DNA from: Clostridiales bacterium UBA3758
GTDB taxonomy: Bacteria; Bacillota; Clostridia; Oscillospirales; Oscillospiraceae
Direction: 5' to 3'
Length of the DNA stretch: 58,086 nt
NCBI GenBank assembly: GCA_002371675.1
Contig: DFGE01000008.1
Span: 1 to 58,086 of the forward strand
Positions 23,473 to 31,200 of the stretch are shown here, piece after piece (position 1 is the first letter of the stretch; every line of letters starts with the position of its first letter). The notes under the pieces are model-generated. The model was not told the origin of the DNA. It was given only the letters and a program-made list of their open reading frames with translations, and did no database searches. The translations under genes were made by a program, and so were the position numbers.

Positions 23473-24207
23473 TTATATATCCAGCGTGCAGTGCCGCGAA
23501 AAAGCGTTCACGGATGTGCGCTTCTGCACGATCAGATCGAGCATACCGGGGGCGTCCGTGATGACCTGGCAGTTAAGCCGGGAGACGCCGTGGGAAAAGA
23601 GCTCCGGGCAGAGCGTCACGGTCGGCCCCGTGAGGACGATCTTGGCGTTATGGGATAGCTCGAGCAGGCGGGGCATCGTCTTGTTCACGGATGCGCTGCC
23701 GGTGATAACGACGAGGTCACAGCGGGGGAGGAGGTATTCGCAGGCGCTGTCCGGATAATCGCCCGGCTTCGGCTCGCGCTCCATGATAAAAAACTCCTTC
23801 GCGGGTGCGAGCAGCTGCTCCGTGATTCCGCTGTGGGAGATGAGGTGCCCCACGAAGCCTACGGTTTTCCCTGCGACGTCTATTCCCTCCAGCGCGCTCG
23901 CGGTATAGAAGCAGCCGAGCGCATCCGCGCGCGCCTCGGTGTTGAAGCAGGCGTTGATAACGGCCATGCCCTCGCTCGCCTCCTCCAGATTCCAGGAGAG
24001 CGCGGCCTCGGCGGCACGGCGGACAGGCAGTCCCTCCAGGGTATCCAGCATCCGCGGGCGGCTCTCGCCCTCCGTGTGCATGGCGACGCCGGCCTGCCCG
24101 TTTTCGAGCAGCGCCGCGGTCCAGGAGACGCCGCGCACGATCTTCTTCACCTGTCCGGCGTCCGGCAGGCAGTCCAACAGGGTATCGTAATAGGGAGAAG
24201 AGAACAT
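23473..24207 (-). CDS. DUF364/DUF4213-like protein (putative heavy-metal chelation domain)
   Basis: A 244-aa cytosolic protein. The middle and C-terminal segments, 'GKTVGFVGHL', 'EYLLPRCDLVVITGSASVNKTMPRLLEL' and 'VLTGPTVTLCPELFSHGV', fit the Rossmann-like DUF364 domain. The N-terminal 80 residues fit the paired DUF4213 region. The family is suggested to bind metals; no reaction is established. Start ATG 24207 is chosen because GGAGG sits seven bases upstream; longer frames lack a site. It is first in a three-gene operon with the GT-C protein and the thioesterase. Confidence 0.75.
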   Translation of the reverse strand: MFSSPYYDTLLDCLPDAGQVKKIVRGVSWTAALLENGQAGVAMHTEGESRPRMLDTLEGLPVRRAAEAALSWNLEEASEGMAVINACFNTEARADALGCFYTASALEGIDVAGKTVGFVGHLISHSGITEQLLAPAKEFFIMEREPKPGDYPDSACEYLLPRCDLVVITGSASVNKTMPRLLELSHNAKIVLTGPTVTLCPELFSHGVSRLNCQVITDAPGMLDLIVQKRTSVNAFSRHCTLDI

Positions 24208-24238
24208 GGGAGACCTCCGATGAGCATTCATGTCCTTT

Positions 24239-24267
24239 ATTTTAGCGCATCCGTCCGGCAAAGGCAA
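24239..24267 (-). promoter_or_regulatory. promoter of the DUF364/GT-C/thioesterase operon
   Basis: On the minus strand TTGCCT (24267-24262), 17 bp, TAAAAT (24244-24239). Its -35 lies five bases from the msrA -35. Confidence 0.5.
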
Positions 24268-24272
24268 GCCTC

Positions 24273-24301
24273 TTGCGAAGGCGGGCAAGCTGTGATACAC
24301 T
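24273..24301 (+). promoter_or_regulatory. promoter of the msrA operon
   Basis: TTGCGA (24273-24278), 17 bp, TACACT (24296-24301), about 25 bp ahead of msrA. Confidence 0.55.
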
Positions 24302-24325
24302 CAGCATCAAAAGGGGTGATCTTCC

Positions 24326-24835
24326 ATGAAAAGAGAACGTATCTATCTCGCCGGCGGCTGCTTCTGGGGCACCCAGAAGTTTTTCGATCAGTTCCCCGGC
24401 GTGCTGGAGACCGAGGTGGGCTACGCCAACGGCCCGACCGAAGCACCGAGCTATCAGGATGTCTGCGCCAGCAGCGGCCACGCGGAGACCGTCCGCATTG
24501 ACTACGATGCGGAGGCTGTGTCTCTGACCCGGCTGCTCGACTGGTATTTCCTCACCGTCGATCCGACGGCTTATCACCGCCAGGGCGGTGACAAGGGGAT
24601 CCAGTACCGCACGGGCATTTATTATACCGACCCCGCGCAGCTGCCGGAGATCGAGGCGCGCTATGCGCAGGAACAGGCCAAATACCGCCAGCCCCTGCTC
24701 GTGGAGCTCAAGCCCATCGAGAACTTCTATCCCGCAGAGGAATACCACCAGAAGTATCTGGAAAAGAACCCCGGCGGTTACTGCCATGTTCCGCAGCGCC
24801 TCATGCATCTGGCGGAGGAAGAGCAGGAAAACTGA
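24326..24835 (+). CDS. msrA: peptide-methionine (S)-S-oxide reductase MsrA
   Basis: A 169-aa protein with the catalytic GCFWG motif at residues 11-15 (Cys12) and the family blocks 'VGYANG', 'HAETVRIDYD' and 'YRTGIYY'. It reduces S-methionine sulfoxide in free or protein-bound form and protects against oxidation. No C-terminal MsrB fusion is present. The resolving Cys is probably in 'GGYCHVP'. It is first in a four-gene unit with a thioesterase (28 bp gap), a P-loop kinase and a YczE-like membrane protein. Confidence 0.95.
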   Translation: MKRERIYLAGGCFWGTQKFFDQFPGVLETEVGYANGPTEAPSYQDVCASSGHAETVRIDYDAEAVSLTRLLDWYFLTVDPTAYHRQGGDKGIQYRTGIYYTDPAQLPEIEARYAQEQAKYRQPLLVELKPIENFYPAEEYHQKYLEKNPGGYCHVPQRLMHLAEEEQEN

Positions 24836-24863
24836 GCCCGCGGGCAGAAAAGGACAGACAGGT

Positions 24864-25283
24864 ATGGATCTCTATACACATCGCATCGCCTACTACGAGA
24901 CGGATCGCATGGGCGTCGCGCATCATTCCAACTACATCCGCTGGATGGAGGAGGCCCGGGTCGATTTCCTCGAGCGGATCGGCTGGCCCTACGGCAAAAT
25001 GGAGGAGCTCGGCGTCCTCTCGCCGGTGATCGCCGTCAACTGCGAATACAAAAAGAGCACGACCTTTGACGACCTCGTCTCCATCCGTGTCACGGTCAGG
25101 GAGGCGCGCCCGGTCAAAACCGTGATCGGCTACGTAATGACAAACGCAAAGACCGGCGAGCTCGTCGCCGTGGGGGAGAGCTCCCATTGCTATCTCAACC
25201 GGGAGGGGAGACCGCTCTCGCTCAAACGCGCGCTGCCGGACTTCCTGGAAAAGCTGCAGTCGCTGGCGGAAGAAAAACTATGA
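24864..25283 (+). CDS. acyl-CoA thioesterase, YbgC/4HBT hot-dog family
   Basis: A 139-aa single hot-dog protein beginning 'MDLYTHRIAYYETDRMGVAHHSNYI' in pattern, with the active-site Asp in 'YETDRMGVAHHSNY' and helix 'WMEEARVDFL'. Enzymes of this group hydrolyse short or aromatic acyl-CoA thioesters. Start ATG 24864 follows a modest AGGACAG site; the frame extends upstream into msrA but without a site. Its stop overlaps the next start (ATGA). Confidence 0.88.
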   Translation: MDLYTHRIAYYETDRMGVAHHSNYIRWMEEARVDFLERIGWPYGKMEELGVLSPVIAVNCEYKKSTTFDDLVSIRVTVREARPVKTVIGYVMTNAKTGELVAVGESSHCYLNREGRPLSLKRALPDFLEKLQSLAEEKL

Positions 25284-25849
25284 CGGACATGCTGGAAACG
25301 ATCGCGCGGCGCGCCGAGCTGCTGCTTGCAGAGCGCGTCCCCGTGCTCGTGGCCATCGACGGATGCTGCGGCTCCGGCAAGACGACGCTTGCCGCTGCGC
25401 TCGCAGAGCGGCTGAAGGCGGAGGTGCTCCACATGGACGACTTCTATCTGCGTCCCGAGCAGCGCAGCCCCGCGCGCTACCGCACTCCCGGAGAGAACGT
25501 TGACCACGAGCGTTTCCTCGCGGAGGTCCTCCTGCCCTTGAGAAGGGGAGAGCCGGCGCATCTCCGCCGCTTTGACTGCCGCAGCTTTACGCTGCAGCCG
25601 CCGGTGGAGATCCCGCCTGCGGAGATTTATCTCATCGAGGGCAGTTATTCGCTGCACCGCGAACTGCGCGAGCTCTACGATTTGCGGGTTTTCCTGACCG
25701 TGGACCCCGACGAGCAGCTGCGGCGCATCACGCAGCGAAACGGCCCGGAGAAGGCGGAGGAATTCCGCACGCGCTGGATCCCGCTGGAAAATCTCTATTT
25801 CGCTGCGCTCCCCGTGTCGGAGCTCTGCGATTTCGTTTTCAAGACCTGA
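25280..25849 (+). CDS. P-loop kinase, uridine kinase-like
   Basis: A 189-aa protein. Walker A is GCCGSGKTT near residue 31. A 'LHMDDFYL' stretch corresponds to the substrate-binding Asp of uridine kinase/phosphoribulokinase relatives, and 'IEGSYSLHREL' corresponds to the usual EG motif. 'RRITQRNG' is the Arg-rich lid. Substrate is probably a nucleoside or similar small molecule, but the protein is divergent. The start is set by the ATGA overlap with the thioesterase. Confidence 0.8.
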   Translation: MTDMLETIARRAELLLAERVPVLVAIDGCCGSGKTTLAAALAERLKAEVLHMDDFYLRPEQRSPARYRTPGENVDHERFLAEVLLPLRRGEPAHLRRFDCRSFTLQPPVEIPPAEIYLIEGSYSLHRELRELYDLRVFLTVDPDEQLRRITQRNGPEKAEEFRTRWIPLENLYFAALPVSELCDFVFKT

Positions 25850-25872
25850 ATAACAGAAAGAACGCGAAGCAC

Positions 25873-26556
25873 ATGATTCTTCTGCATCAAAACCGCACGC
25901 CGGGAGCGATCCTCTGCAACATGCTGCTGGCCTTCGTCAGCCTCGTTATCAACGGCCTCGGCGTCTATCTCACCATCCACGCCGACATCGGCGCGGGGCC
26001 CTGGGACGTGCTCGGCATCGGCGTGTCGAAGACCTTCGGCATCCTCTACGGCACGGCCTCCATCATCATCTCGCTGCTGATCCTGGGGATCGACGTGCTG
26101 CTGCGCGAGCCCATCGGCATCGCCATGGTGATCGACGCCTTCACCGTCGGCAAGGCGGTGGATTTCTTCAACTACCTGAACCTTGTGCCCACGCCGAAGA
26201 CGCTGCCCGGCAGCATCGCCATGATGCTCTGCGGTCTCGTCATCATGGGCTACACGCAGTATCTCTACATGGCGGCCTCCCTCGGCTGCGGCCCGCGCGA
26301 CACGCTGCTCGTCGGCCTCAAGCGCCGCCTGCCCTTTCCGATCGGCGCGGTGAGTATCGCGCTGCTCTCGGCGGCTACCTTCACCGGCAGGCTGCTGGGC
26401 GGCCCCGTGGGGGTCGGGACGCTAATCTGCGCCTTCCTCTGCGGCCCTATTATGGAGCTTGCCTTCCGCTCCGTGCGCTTTGACGCGACGAAGGTACGCC
26501 ACCAGCGCCTGCGCGAGAGCCTGCAGATCCTTTTCCCGGGAAAACAGAAGGACTGA
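25873..26556 (+). CDS. YczE/YyaS/YitT-like membrane protein
   Basis: A 227-aa integral membrane protein with five to six helices and a basic C-terminal tail. The family pattern 'GLGVYLTIHADIGAGPWDVLGIGVS' near the N-terminus and 'GCGPRDTLLVGLKRR' in the second half are typical of the YczE group, and suggest an internal duplication. The function is unknown; some relatives influence secondary-metabolite export. It ends the msrA operon, 23 bp after the kinase, and is followed by a strong terminator. Confidence 0.8.
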   Translation: MILLHQNRTPGAILCNMLLAFVSLVINGLGVYLTIHADIGAGPWDVLGIGVSKTFGILYGTASIIISLLILGIDVLLREPIGIAMVIDAFTVGKAVDFFNYLNLVPTPKTLPGSIAMMLCGLVIMGYTQYLYMAASLGCGPRDTLLVGLKRRLPFPIGAVSIALLSAATFTGRLLGGPVGVGTLICAFLCGPIMELAFRSVRFDATKVRHQRLRESLQILFPGKQKD

Positions 26557-26577
26557 TACAGGCAGCTGTGTCCGGAT

Positions 26578-26624
26578 AAGAAACCAGGGACGACCGGCAA
26601 ACAAGCGGTCGTCCCTGGTTTCTT
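26578..26624 (+). terminator. intrinsic terminator
   Basis: A perfect 19-bp stem (26578-26596 with 26606-26624), nine-base loop, with a TTTCTTTT end. Two further hairpins without T-runs follow at 26643-26656 and 26660-26682, on the approach to the convergent regulator gene. Confidence 0.88.
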
Positions 26625-26685
26625 TTGTATCGCGGTCATTGACCGCTTCGAAGCGGCTTCCCTGCGGCGTCCGCTGCAGGGGGCA

Positions 26686-27060
26686 TCAGGGTTTGTTGTT
26701 CTGCGCGAAGAGGCAGAGGGCGGCGAAGGTCTCAGGACTCAGGTCGTGCTCGACTTTACAGGCGTCCTCCCGCGCGATCGCCGGGTCGACGCCCAGACCG
26801 GTAAAGAACTCCGTGAGAACCTTGTGCCGGGTGTAGGTGCGCTCCGCGATCTCCATTCCGGAGGGCGTGAGGGTGATAAAGCTGTCCTTGTCCATTTCGA
26901 TATATCCGGCCTCGCGCAGCCGCCTCGTCGCATAGCTTACACTGGGTTTGGTGACGCCCAGGTGATTGGCAACGTCGACAGAACGGATAAAGCCGCGCTT
27001 CTCCTTCATCATCAGCATGGCTTCCAGATAATCTTCCGTTGTTTTCTGCGTATCGCGCAT
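26686..27060 (-). CDS. DtxR/MntR-family metal-dependent repressor
   Basis: A 124-aa protein. The winged helix (residues 1-65) contains the recognition region 'VDVANHLGVTKPSVSYATRRLREAGYI', followed by the dimerisation and metal-binding domain with 'HKVLTEFFTGLGV' and 'ACKVEHDLS', where His, Glu and Cys residues resemble the usual ligands. The C-terminal SH3-like domain of DtxR/IdeR is absent. It is divergent from the feo operon, whose control region has two TTAGG..CCTAA boxes. I infer it is the ferrous-iron (or Mn) repressor of feo. Confidence 0.88.
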   Translation of the reverse strand: MRDTQKTTEDYLEAMLMMKEKRGFIRSVDVANHLGVTKPSVSYATRRLREAGYIEMDKDSFITLTPSGMEIAERTYTRHKVLTEFFTGLGVDPAIAREDACKVEHDLSPETFAALCLFAQNNKP

Positions 27061-27100
27061 GGCTTCACCGGCTTTCCTTTTGATGAACTAACGTTACCAT

Positions 27101-27106
27101 ATTATA
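27101..27106 (-). promoter_or_regulatory. -10 element of the metal regulator gene
   Basis: TATAAT on the minus strand; no good -35 at 16-18 bp. An 8-bp palindrome TAACGTTA lies at 27089-27096 between it and the gene. Confidence 0.4.
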
Positions 27107-27220
27107 ACCAAAATTGCAAGAGAGCAAATGTGTCGAACGCCGCACAGCGACCGCGTTTTTCCACATTTTCGCTGCTTTGTGCCGGGATGTGTTCTTTCGG
27201 CAAAAACTTTCTCATATCTA

Positions 27221-27249
27221 TTGACAGTCGGGGTTAAAAGTGTTAAACT
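27221..27249 (+). promoter_or_regulatory. promoter of the feo operon
   Basis: TTGACA (27221-27226), 17 bp, TAAACT (27244-27249). The first operator box begins ten bases after the -10, covering the transcript start. Confidence 0.8.
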
Positions 27250-27258
27250 CCATAGTCG

Positions 27259-27272
27259 TTAGGAATGCCTAA
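27259..27272. promoter_or_regulatory. DtxR/IdeR-type operator 1
   Basis: TTAGGAATGCCTAA, a perfect TTAGG-N4-CCTAA dyad as used by iron-dependent DtxR-family repressors. It overlaps the predicted feo transcription start. Confidence 0.82.
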
Positions 27273-27292
27273 TTCTTTTTTAACTCCGCTAA

Positions 27293-27306
27293 TTAGACAA
27301 ACCTAA
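27293..27306. promoter_or_regulatory. DtxR/IdeR-type operator 2
   Basis: TTAGACAAACCTAA, one substitution in each half relative to box 1 spacing, centred 34 bp downstream of it. Confidence 0.65.
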
Positions 27307-27344
27307 TTCAAGAAAGCGTCTTCTAATAGAAAGAAGGGAGCACA

Positions 27345-27557
27345 ATGATGCCGTTGACGCTATGCGACGCCGGAGAGGAGAACATCATCCAAAGGCTCGG
27401 CGGAAGCGCCGAGACGAAACAGCATCTTGCGGATATGGGCTTCGTAGTCGGCGGCTCCGTTACGGTGCTGAGCGAGATCGGCGGAAACCTGATCGTCAAG
27501 GTCAAGGAATCCCGCGTGGCCATCAGCCGCGAGATGGCGCAGAAAATCATGGTGTAA
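27345..27557 (+). CDS. feoA: FeoA (first copy)
   Basis: A 70-aa SH3-like FeoA protein: 'LCDAGEENIIQRLGGSAETKQHLADMGFVVG' then 'VTVLSEIGGNLIVKVKESRVAISREMAQKI'. FeoA is a small cytosolic partner of the FeoB ferrous-iron transporter. Two Met codons are adjacent; GGGAG lies upstream. It is followed by a second FeoA and FeoB. This copy is shorter in its loop and more like the 'FeoA with RLGG' subtype than the second. Confidence 0.92.
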   Translation: MMPLTLCDAGEENIIQRLGGSAETKQHLADMGFVVGGSVTVLSEIGGNLIVKVKESRVAISREMAQKIMV

Positions 27558-27596
27558 ACTCTGCGGCCCGGGTGTTGCTCGGAACCGCATAAACAG

Positions 27597-27628
27597 CTCC
27601 CGCGGCTGACGTTGTTCAGCGGCGGGAG
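27597..27628 (+). other. intercistronic hairpin between the two feoA genes
   Basis: CTCCCGC and GCTGA pair with TCAGC and GCGGGAG around a G-G mismatch. It has no T-run, and GAGGAGG for the second feoA follows directly. It could set mRNA stability or relative expression. Confidence 0.5.
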
Positions 27629-27647
27629 AGAAAGAGGAGGATAAAAG

Positions 27648-27869
27648 ATGAAAACGTTACGAGATGCGAAGATCGGCGATACCGTCAAGGTCGTCAAGCT
27701 TCACGGCGAAGGCGCCGTGAAACGCCGCATCATGGACATGGGCCTGACCAAAGGCACGGAGGTCTTCATCCGCAAGGTCGCCCCGCTGGGCGATCCGGTC
27801 GAGGTCAACGTGCGCGGCTATGAGCTGTCGATCCGCAAGGCGGATGCAGAAATGGTGGAGGTGCAGTAA
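27648..27869 (+). CDS. feoA: FeoA (second copy)
   Basis: A 73-aa FeoA: 'LRDAKIGDTVKVVKLHGEGAVKRRIMDMGLTKGTEVFIRK' then 'PLGDPVEVNVRGYELSIRKADAEMVEV' in pattern. This is the canonical form and lies immediately before feoB (one base gap). It probably modulates FeoB GTPase or pore function. Preceded by GAGGAGG. The two copies share only the fold, so this is not a recent duplication. Confidence 0.95.
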   Translation: MKTLRDAKIGDTVKVVKLHGEGAVKRRIMDMGLTKGTEVFIRKVAPLGDPVEVNVRGYELSIRKADAEMVEVQ

Positions 27870-27870
27870 A

Positions 27871-30150
27871 ATGGCAGGAATCCGCATTGCGCTTGCCGGT
27901 AACCCGAACAGCGGCAAGACCACATTGTTCAACGCTCTTACGGGCACGCAGCAGTTCGTCGGCAACTGGCCCGGCGTCACCGTTGAGAAGAAGGAAGGCA
28001 AGGTTCGCGGTCAGAAGGACGTCAACGTCACCGACCTGCCGGGCATTTACTCCCTCTCTCCCTACACCCTTGAAGAGGTTGTCGCCCGGAATTATCTGAT
28101 CGACGAGCGCCCCGATGTGATCCTCAACATCGTCGACGCCACCAACCTCGAGCGCAACCTCTATCTGACCACCCAGCTGGCCGAGCTCGGCATCCCCATG
28201 GTCATCGCGCTCAACATGATGGACCTCGTCAGAAAGAACGGCGATCAGATCAACACCAAGGAGCTGAGCCGTCAGCTCGGCTGCCCCATCGTGGAAATTT
28301 CCGCGCTCAAGGGCGACGGCGTCGATGAGGCGGTCAAGGCCTGCGTCAGCGTGGCCGGCGGCAAGATGATGCCGCAGCACAGCTTCTCCGGCGCGGTGGA
28401 TCACGCCCTGGCCCATATCGAGGAGGTCGCCGTGCACGATCTGCCCGAGGAACGCCAGCGCTGGTACGCCATCAAGCTCTTTGAGCGTGACGAAAAGGTG
28501 CTCGAGAAGCTGAATCTCTCCCAGTCCGTCCGCGATCACATCGAGAAGGACATTCAGGCCGCGGAGAAGGAGCTCGACGACGACGCCGAGAGCATCATCA
28601 CCAACGAGCGCTACGTGTACATCGGCGGCCTGATGAAGGGCTGCTACAAGAAAAAGAACAAGGGTCAGATGACCGCCTCCGACAAGATCGACCGCGTTGT
28701 GACCAACCGCTGGCTGGCTCTGCCGATCTTCGCCCTGGTCATGTACCTGGTCTATGCCCTCGCCATGGGCGCCCCGATCGGCGACGGCGGCATCTCCCTC
28801 GGCACCTTCCTCACCGACTGGACGAACGACGTTTTCGGCGGCTGGCTGACTGACGGCTCCCGTAGCGTCATGGAGAGCCTCGGCGCCGCCGAATGGCTGA
28901 CCGGCCTCGTCTCCGACGGTATCTTCGCAGGCGTCGGCGCGGTGCTCGGCTTCGTCCCCCAGATGCTCGTCCTGTTCCTGCTGCTCTGCATCCTTGAGGA
29001 CTGCGGCTACATGGCCCGTATCGCCTTCATCATGGACCGCATCTTCCGCCGCTTCGGCCTCTCCGGCAAGAGCTTTATCCCGATGCTTGTCGGCACCGGC
29101 TGCGGCGTCCCGGGCGTCATGGCCTCCCGAACCATCGAAAACGAGCGTGACCGCCGTATGACGATCATGACCACCTGCTTCATCCCCTGCGGCGCGAAGC
29201 TGCCCATCATCGGCCTGATCGCCGGCGCTCTGTTCGGCGGCGCCACCTGGGTCGCCACCTCCGCCTACTTCATCGGCGTGGCCGCCATTGTCATCTCCGG
29301 CATCATGCTCAAGAAGACCAAGATGTTCGCCGGCGATCCCGCCCCCTTCGTCATGGAGCTGCCCGCCTACCATGTGCCCTCTGTCGGCAACGTTCTGCGC
29401 GGCACCTGGGAGCGCGGCTGGTCCTTCATCAAGCGTGCCGGTACCGTCATTCTGATCTCCTCCATCGTGCTGTGGTTCCTGCAGGGCTACGGCTCCGTTA
29501 ACGGCAAGTTCGGCAACGTGGAAGAGCTGTACGAGGACGAGACCGTTGCCACCGAGGAGTACAAGGAGGCAAAGGCCGAGCAGATGGGCGTTCCCGTCGA
29601 AGAGCTTTCCCCGATGGACGACTCTGTCCTGGCTGACATCGCCACGCCTGTCTCCACCATCTTCAAGCCCCTGGGCTTCGGTTCCTGGCGCCCGACCGTC
29701 GCCACCGTGACCGGCCTGATCGCCAAGGAGAACGTCGTCGGTACCTTCGGCGTACTGTACAACTATGAGGCCGAGACCGAGGACGATGAGCTCGACGAGG
29801 AAGGCTCCCAGATCTGGACCAATGTCGAGGACGACTTCAACAAGATCTCCGGCGGCTACGGCAAGCTCGCCGCCTTCTCCTTCATGCTCTTCAACCTCCT
29901 CTGCGCGCCTTGCTTTGCCGCCATGGGCGCCATCAAGCGTGAAATGAACAACGCCAAGTGGACCTGGTTCGCCATCGGCTACATGTGCGTGTTCGCCTAT
30001 GCCATCGCCCTGATCGTTTGGCAGCTCGGCCGCCTCTTCGCCGGTGCGCCGCAGATCGTTGGCCTGATCTTCGCGCTTGCGGTCCTCGCCTTCATGCTCT
30101 ACATGGTCTTCCGCCCCTACAAGGAGGCCACCAAGCTCGCGAGCAGGTAA
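27871..30150 (+). CDS. feoB: FeoB, ferrous iron transporter
   Basis: A 759-aa protein. The N-terminal G domain has GNPNSGKT (G1), DLPG (G3) and NMMD (G4), followed by a helical GDI-like spacer. The membrane domain has the two Gate regions, with conserved Cys in 'MLVGTGCGVPGVMASRT' and 'LLCAPCFAAMGAIKRE'. It imports Fe2+. A longer frame upstream overlaps feoA; ATG 27871 follows GGTGGAGG and one base after the feoA stop. Operon: feoA-feoA-feoB-Cys-rich protein under DtxR-type boxes. Confidence 0.96.
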   Translation: MAGIRIALAGNPNSGKTTLFNALTGTQQFVGNWPGVTVEKKEGKVRGQKDVNVTDLPGIYSLSPYTLEEVVARNYLIDERPDVILNIVDATNLERNLYLTTQLAELGIPMVIALNMMDLVRKNGDQINTKELSRQLGCPIVEISALKGDGVDEAVKACVSVAGGKMMPQHSFSGAVDHALAHIEEVAVHDLPEERQRWYAIKLFERDEKVLEKLNLSQSVRDHIEKDIQAAEKELDDDAESIITNERYVYIGGLMKGCYKKKNKGQMTASDKIDRVVTNRWLALPIFALVMYLVYALAMGAPIGDGGISLGTFLTDWTNDVFGGWLTDGSRSVMESLGAAEWLTGLVSDGIFAGVGAVLGFVPQMLVLFLLLCILEDCGYMARIAFIMDRIFRRFGLSGKSFIPMLVGTGCGVPGVMASRTIENERDRRMTIMTTCFIPCGAKLPIIGLIAGALFGGATWVATSAYFIGVAAIVISGIMLKKTKMFAGDPAPFVMELPAYHVPSVGNVLRGTWERGWSFIKRAGTVILISSIVLWFLQGYGSVNGKFGNVEELYEDETVATEEYKEAKAEQMGVPVEELSPMDDSVLADIATPVSTIFKPLGFGSWRPTVATVTGLIAKENVVGTFGVLYNYEAETEDDELDEEGSQIWTNVEDDFNKISGGYGKLAAFSFMLFNLLCAPCFAAMGAIKREMNNAKWTWFAIGYMCVFAYAIALIVWQLGRLFAGAPQIVGLIFALAVLAFMLYMVFRPYKEATKLASR

Positions 30151-30213
30151 AATCTCACATCTGATCCATTACAATTGCAGCCGGAAACAGCCGCAAGGAA
30201 AGGAGCAATCTTT

Positions 30214-30387
30214 ATGCTGACCTGGCTTCAGGCAAATCTCGTCAATATCGTCATCATCGCCATCATCCTGCTTGTCTGCTATTTTGTGATCCGCGGCATG
30301 ATCCGCGACAGGAAAGCGGGCAAAAGCTCCTGCGGCGGCAACTGCTCCGGCTGCTCGGGCTGCGGCGGAAGCTGCGGCACGGTGTAG
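30214..30387 (+). CDS. FeoB-associated Cys-rich membrane protein
   Basis: A 57-aa protein with one N-terminal transmembrane helix (residues 8-28) and a C-terminal tail with Cys spacing C-x4-C-x2-C-x2-C-x3-C, the hallmark of the small proteins that follow feoB in Firmicutes. It probably assists iron passage at the membrane. Start ATG 30214 is chosen because AAAGGAG precedes it; the frame opens 13 codons earlier without a site. Confidence 0.9.
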   Translation: MLTWLQANLVNIVIIAIILLVCYFVIRGMIRDRKAGKSSCGGNCSGCSGCGGSCGTV

Positions 30388-30558
30388 GGTATCCGGGAGA
30401 GGCGGGTCTTATCACATCCCGCCCTCCCACGCTAATCTGTTTCACTCCTTGGAAGCGGCGGCAGCCGCAAACAGAATTGAAAACGGCTGCCTCGCTTTCC
30501 GCTCGTCGGACAGGCGAGGCAGCTGCCTCTGCGGAGTTATCGACAAAGGAGGTTCTCC
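30388..30558 (+). other. intergenic region with two hairpins, no gene seen
   Basis: One inverted repeat (GGAG-AGGCGGG with CCCGCC-CTCC, about 30396-30427) follows the Cys-rich gene, and another (CTGCCTCGC with GCGAGGCAG, about 30488-30522) lies ahead of the HMA gene. A weak promoter TTGGAA-17-CAGAAT (30449-30477) is possible. Neither hairpin has a T-run. Confidence 0.45.
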
Positions 30559-30816
30559 ATGTACAAAACCACTGCTAAGATAGACGGCATGATGTGCTCC
30601 ATGTGCGAGGCGCACATTCAGGAGGCCATCCGGAAGGGAATCCCCGTCAAGAAGGTCACGGCCAGTCATACGAAGGGCGAGGCGGTGATCCTGAGCGATC
30701 AGGAAATCGACGCTGCGCAGCTGCACGCCGCTATCGACCCGACGGGCTACACCCTCGGGGAACTGCGCTCCGAGCCCTATGAGAAGAAGGGCTTTACGCT
30801 CTTCGGAAAGAGATAA
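30559..30816 (+). CDS. heavy-metal-associated (HMA) domain protein
   Basis: An 85-aa ferredoxin-like metallochaperone. The metal site is GMMCSMCEAH (C-x2-C) near residue 12, in the loop where CopZ-type proteins have GMTCxxC. The rest follows the beta-alpha-beta-beta-alpha-beta HMA pattern, with a short C-terminal tail 'YEKKGFTLFGKR'. Preceded by AAAGGAGG. It lies downstream of feo and one base before a NifX-like gene. The metal (Cu, Fe or other) cannot be told from sequence. Confidence 0.88.
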   Translation: MYKTTAKIDGMMCSMCEAHIQEAIRKGIPVKKVTASHTKGEAVILSDQEIDAAQLHAAIDPTGYTLGELRSEPYEKKGFTLFGKR

Positions 30817-30817
30817 G

Positions 30818-31153
30818 ATGAAAAAACGCGTCAACGACGGATACACCTTTGCTGCCGTCTCCTACGGCGAGGGTTCGACTACGACGAACTTTGAGCAGAG
30901 CGACCACTTCTGGATGTTCTATCTCAAGGATGGGAAGGTTTGGAAAAAGGAACTGCTGAGCTTTTTCCCGAAGAACAACGAGGAACGCATCGCGGCCATT
31001 GAAAACTCCGTGATCGATGTGATGATCTGCCGGAACTTCGGACCGAAGAGCATGGCTGCGCTGAAAAAGAAACGCATCTCGCTCTATACTTATGACGGAG
31101 GCTGCAGCGCAGCTGTCCGCGATCTGCTCGCCGGAGAGCTGCAAGAGCTGTGA
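30818..31153 (+). CDS. NifX/NifB-type (dinitrogenase iron-molybdenum cofactor family) small protein
   Basis: A 111-aa protein starting at ATG 30818, one base after the HMA stop. The pattern 'FAAVSYGEGSTTTNFEQSDHFWMFYLKDGKV' and 'VDVMICRNFGPKSMAALKKKRISLYTYDGG' in outline (with IDVM in place of VDVV) fits the RNase H-like NifX fold, which binds metal-cofactor intermediates. No nitrogenase genes are present. Cys residues in MICRNFG and GGCSAAV could bind a cluster. The function is unclear, but pairing with HMA and feo suggests metal handling. Confidence 0.65.
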   Translation: MKKRVNDGYTFAAVSYGEGSTTTNFEQSDHFWMFYLKDGKVWKKELLSFFPKNNEERIAAIENSVIDVMICRNFGPKSMAALKKKRISLYTYDGGCSAAVRDLLAGELQEL

Positions 31154-31200
31154 TCCGCACCCCTCCTGTAAAAATCGCTGTATTGCCTGCAAACAAGTAT

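Noticed and set aside
26643..26682. Additional terminator for the DtxR-type regulator
   Set aside because: Two hairpins are visible but neither has a T-run on the minus strand; listed only as context of the neighbouring terminator.
30388..30558. Possible riboswitch between the feo operon and the HMA gene
   Set aside because: Two hairpins are present but no known riboswitch core or T-run was recognised.
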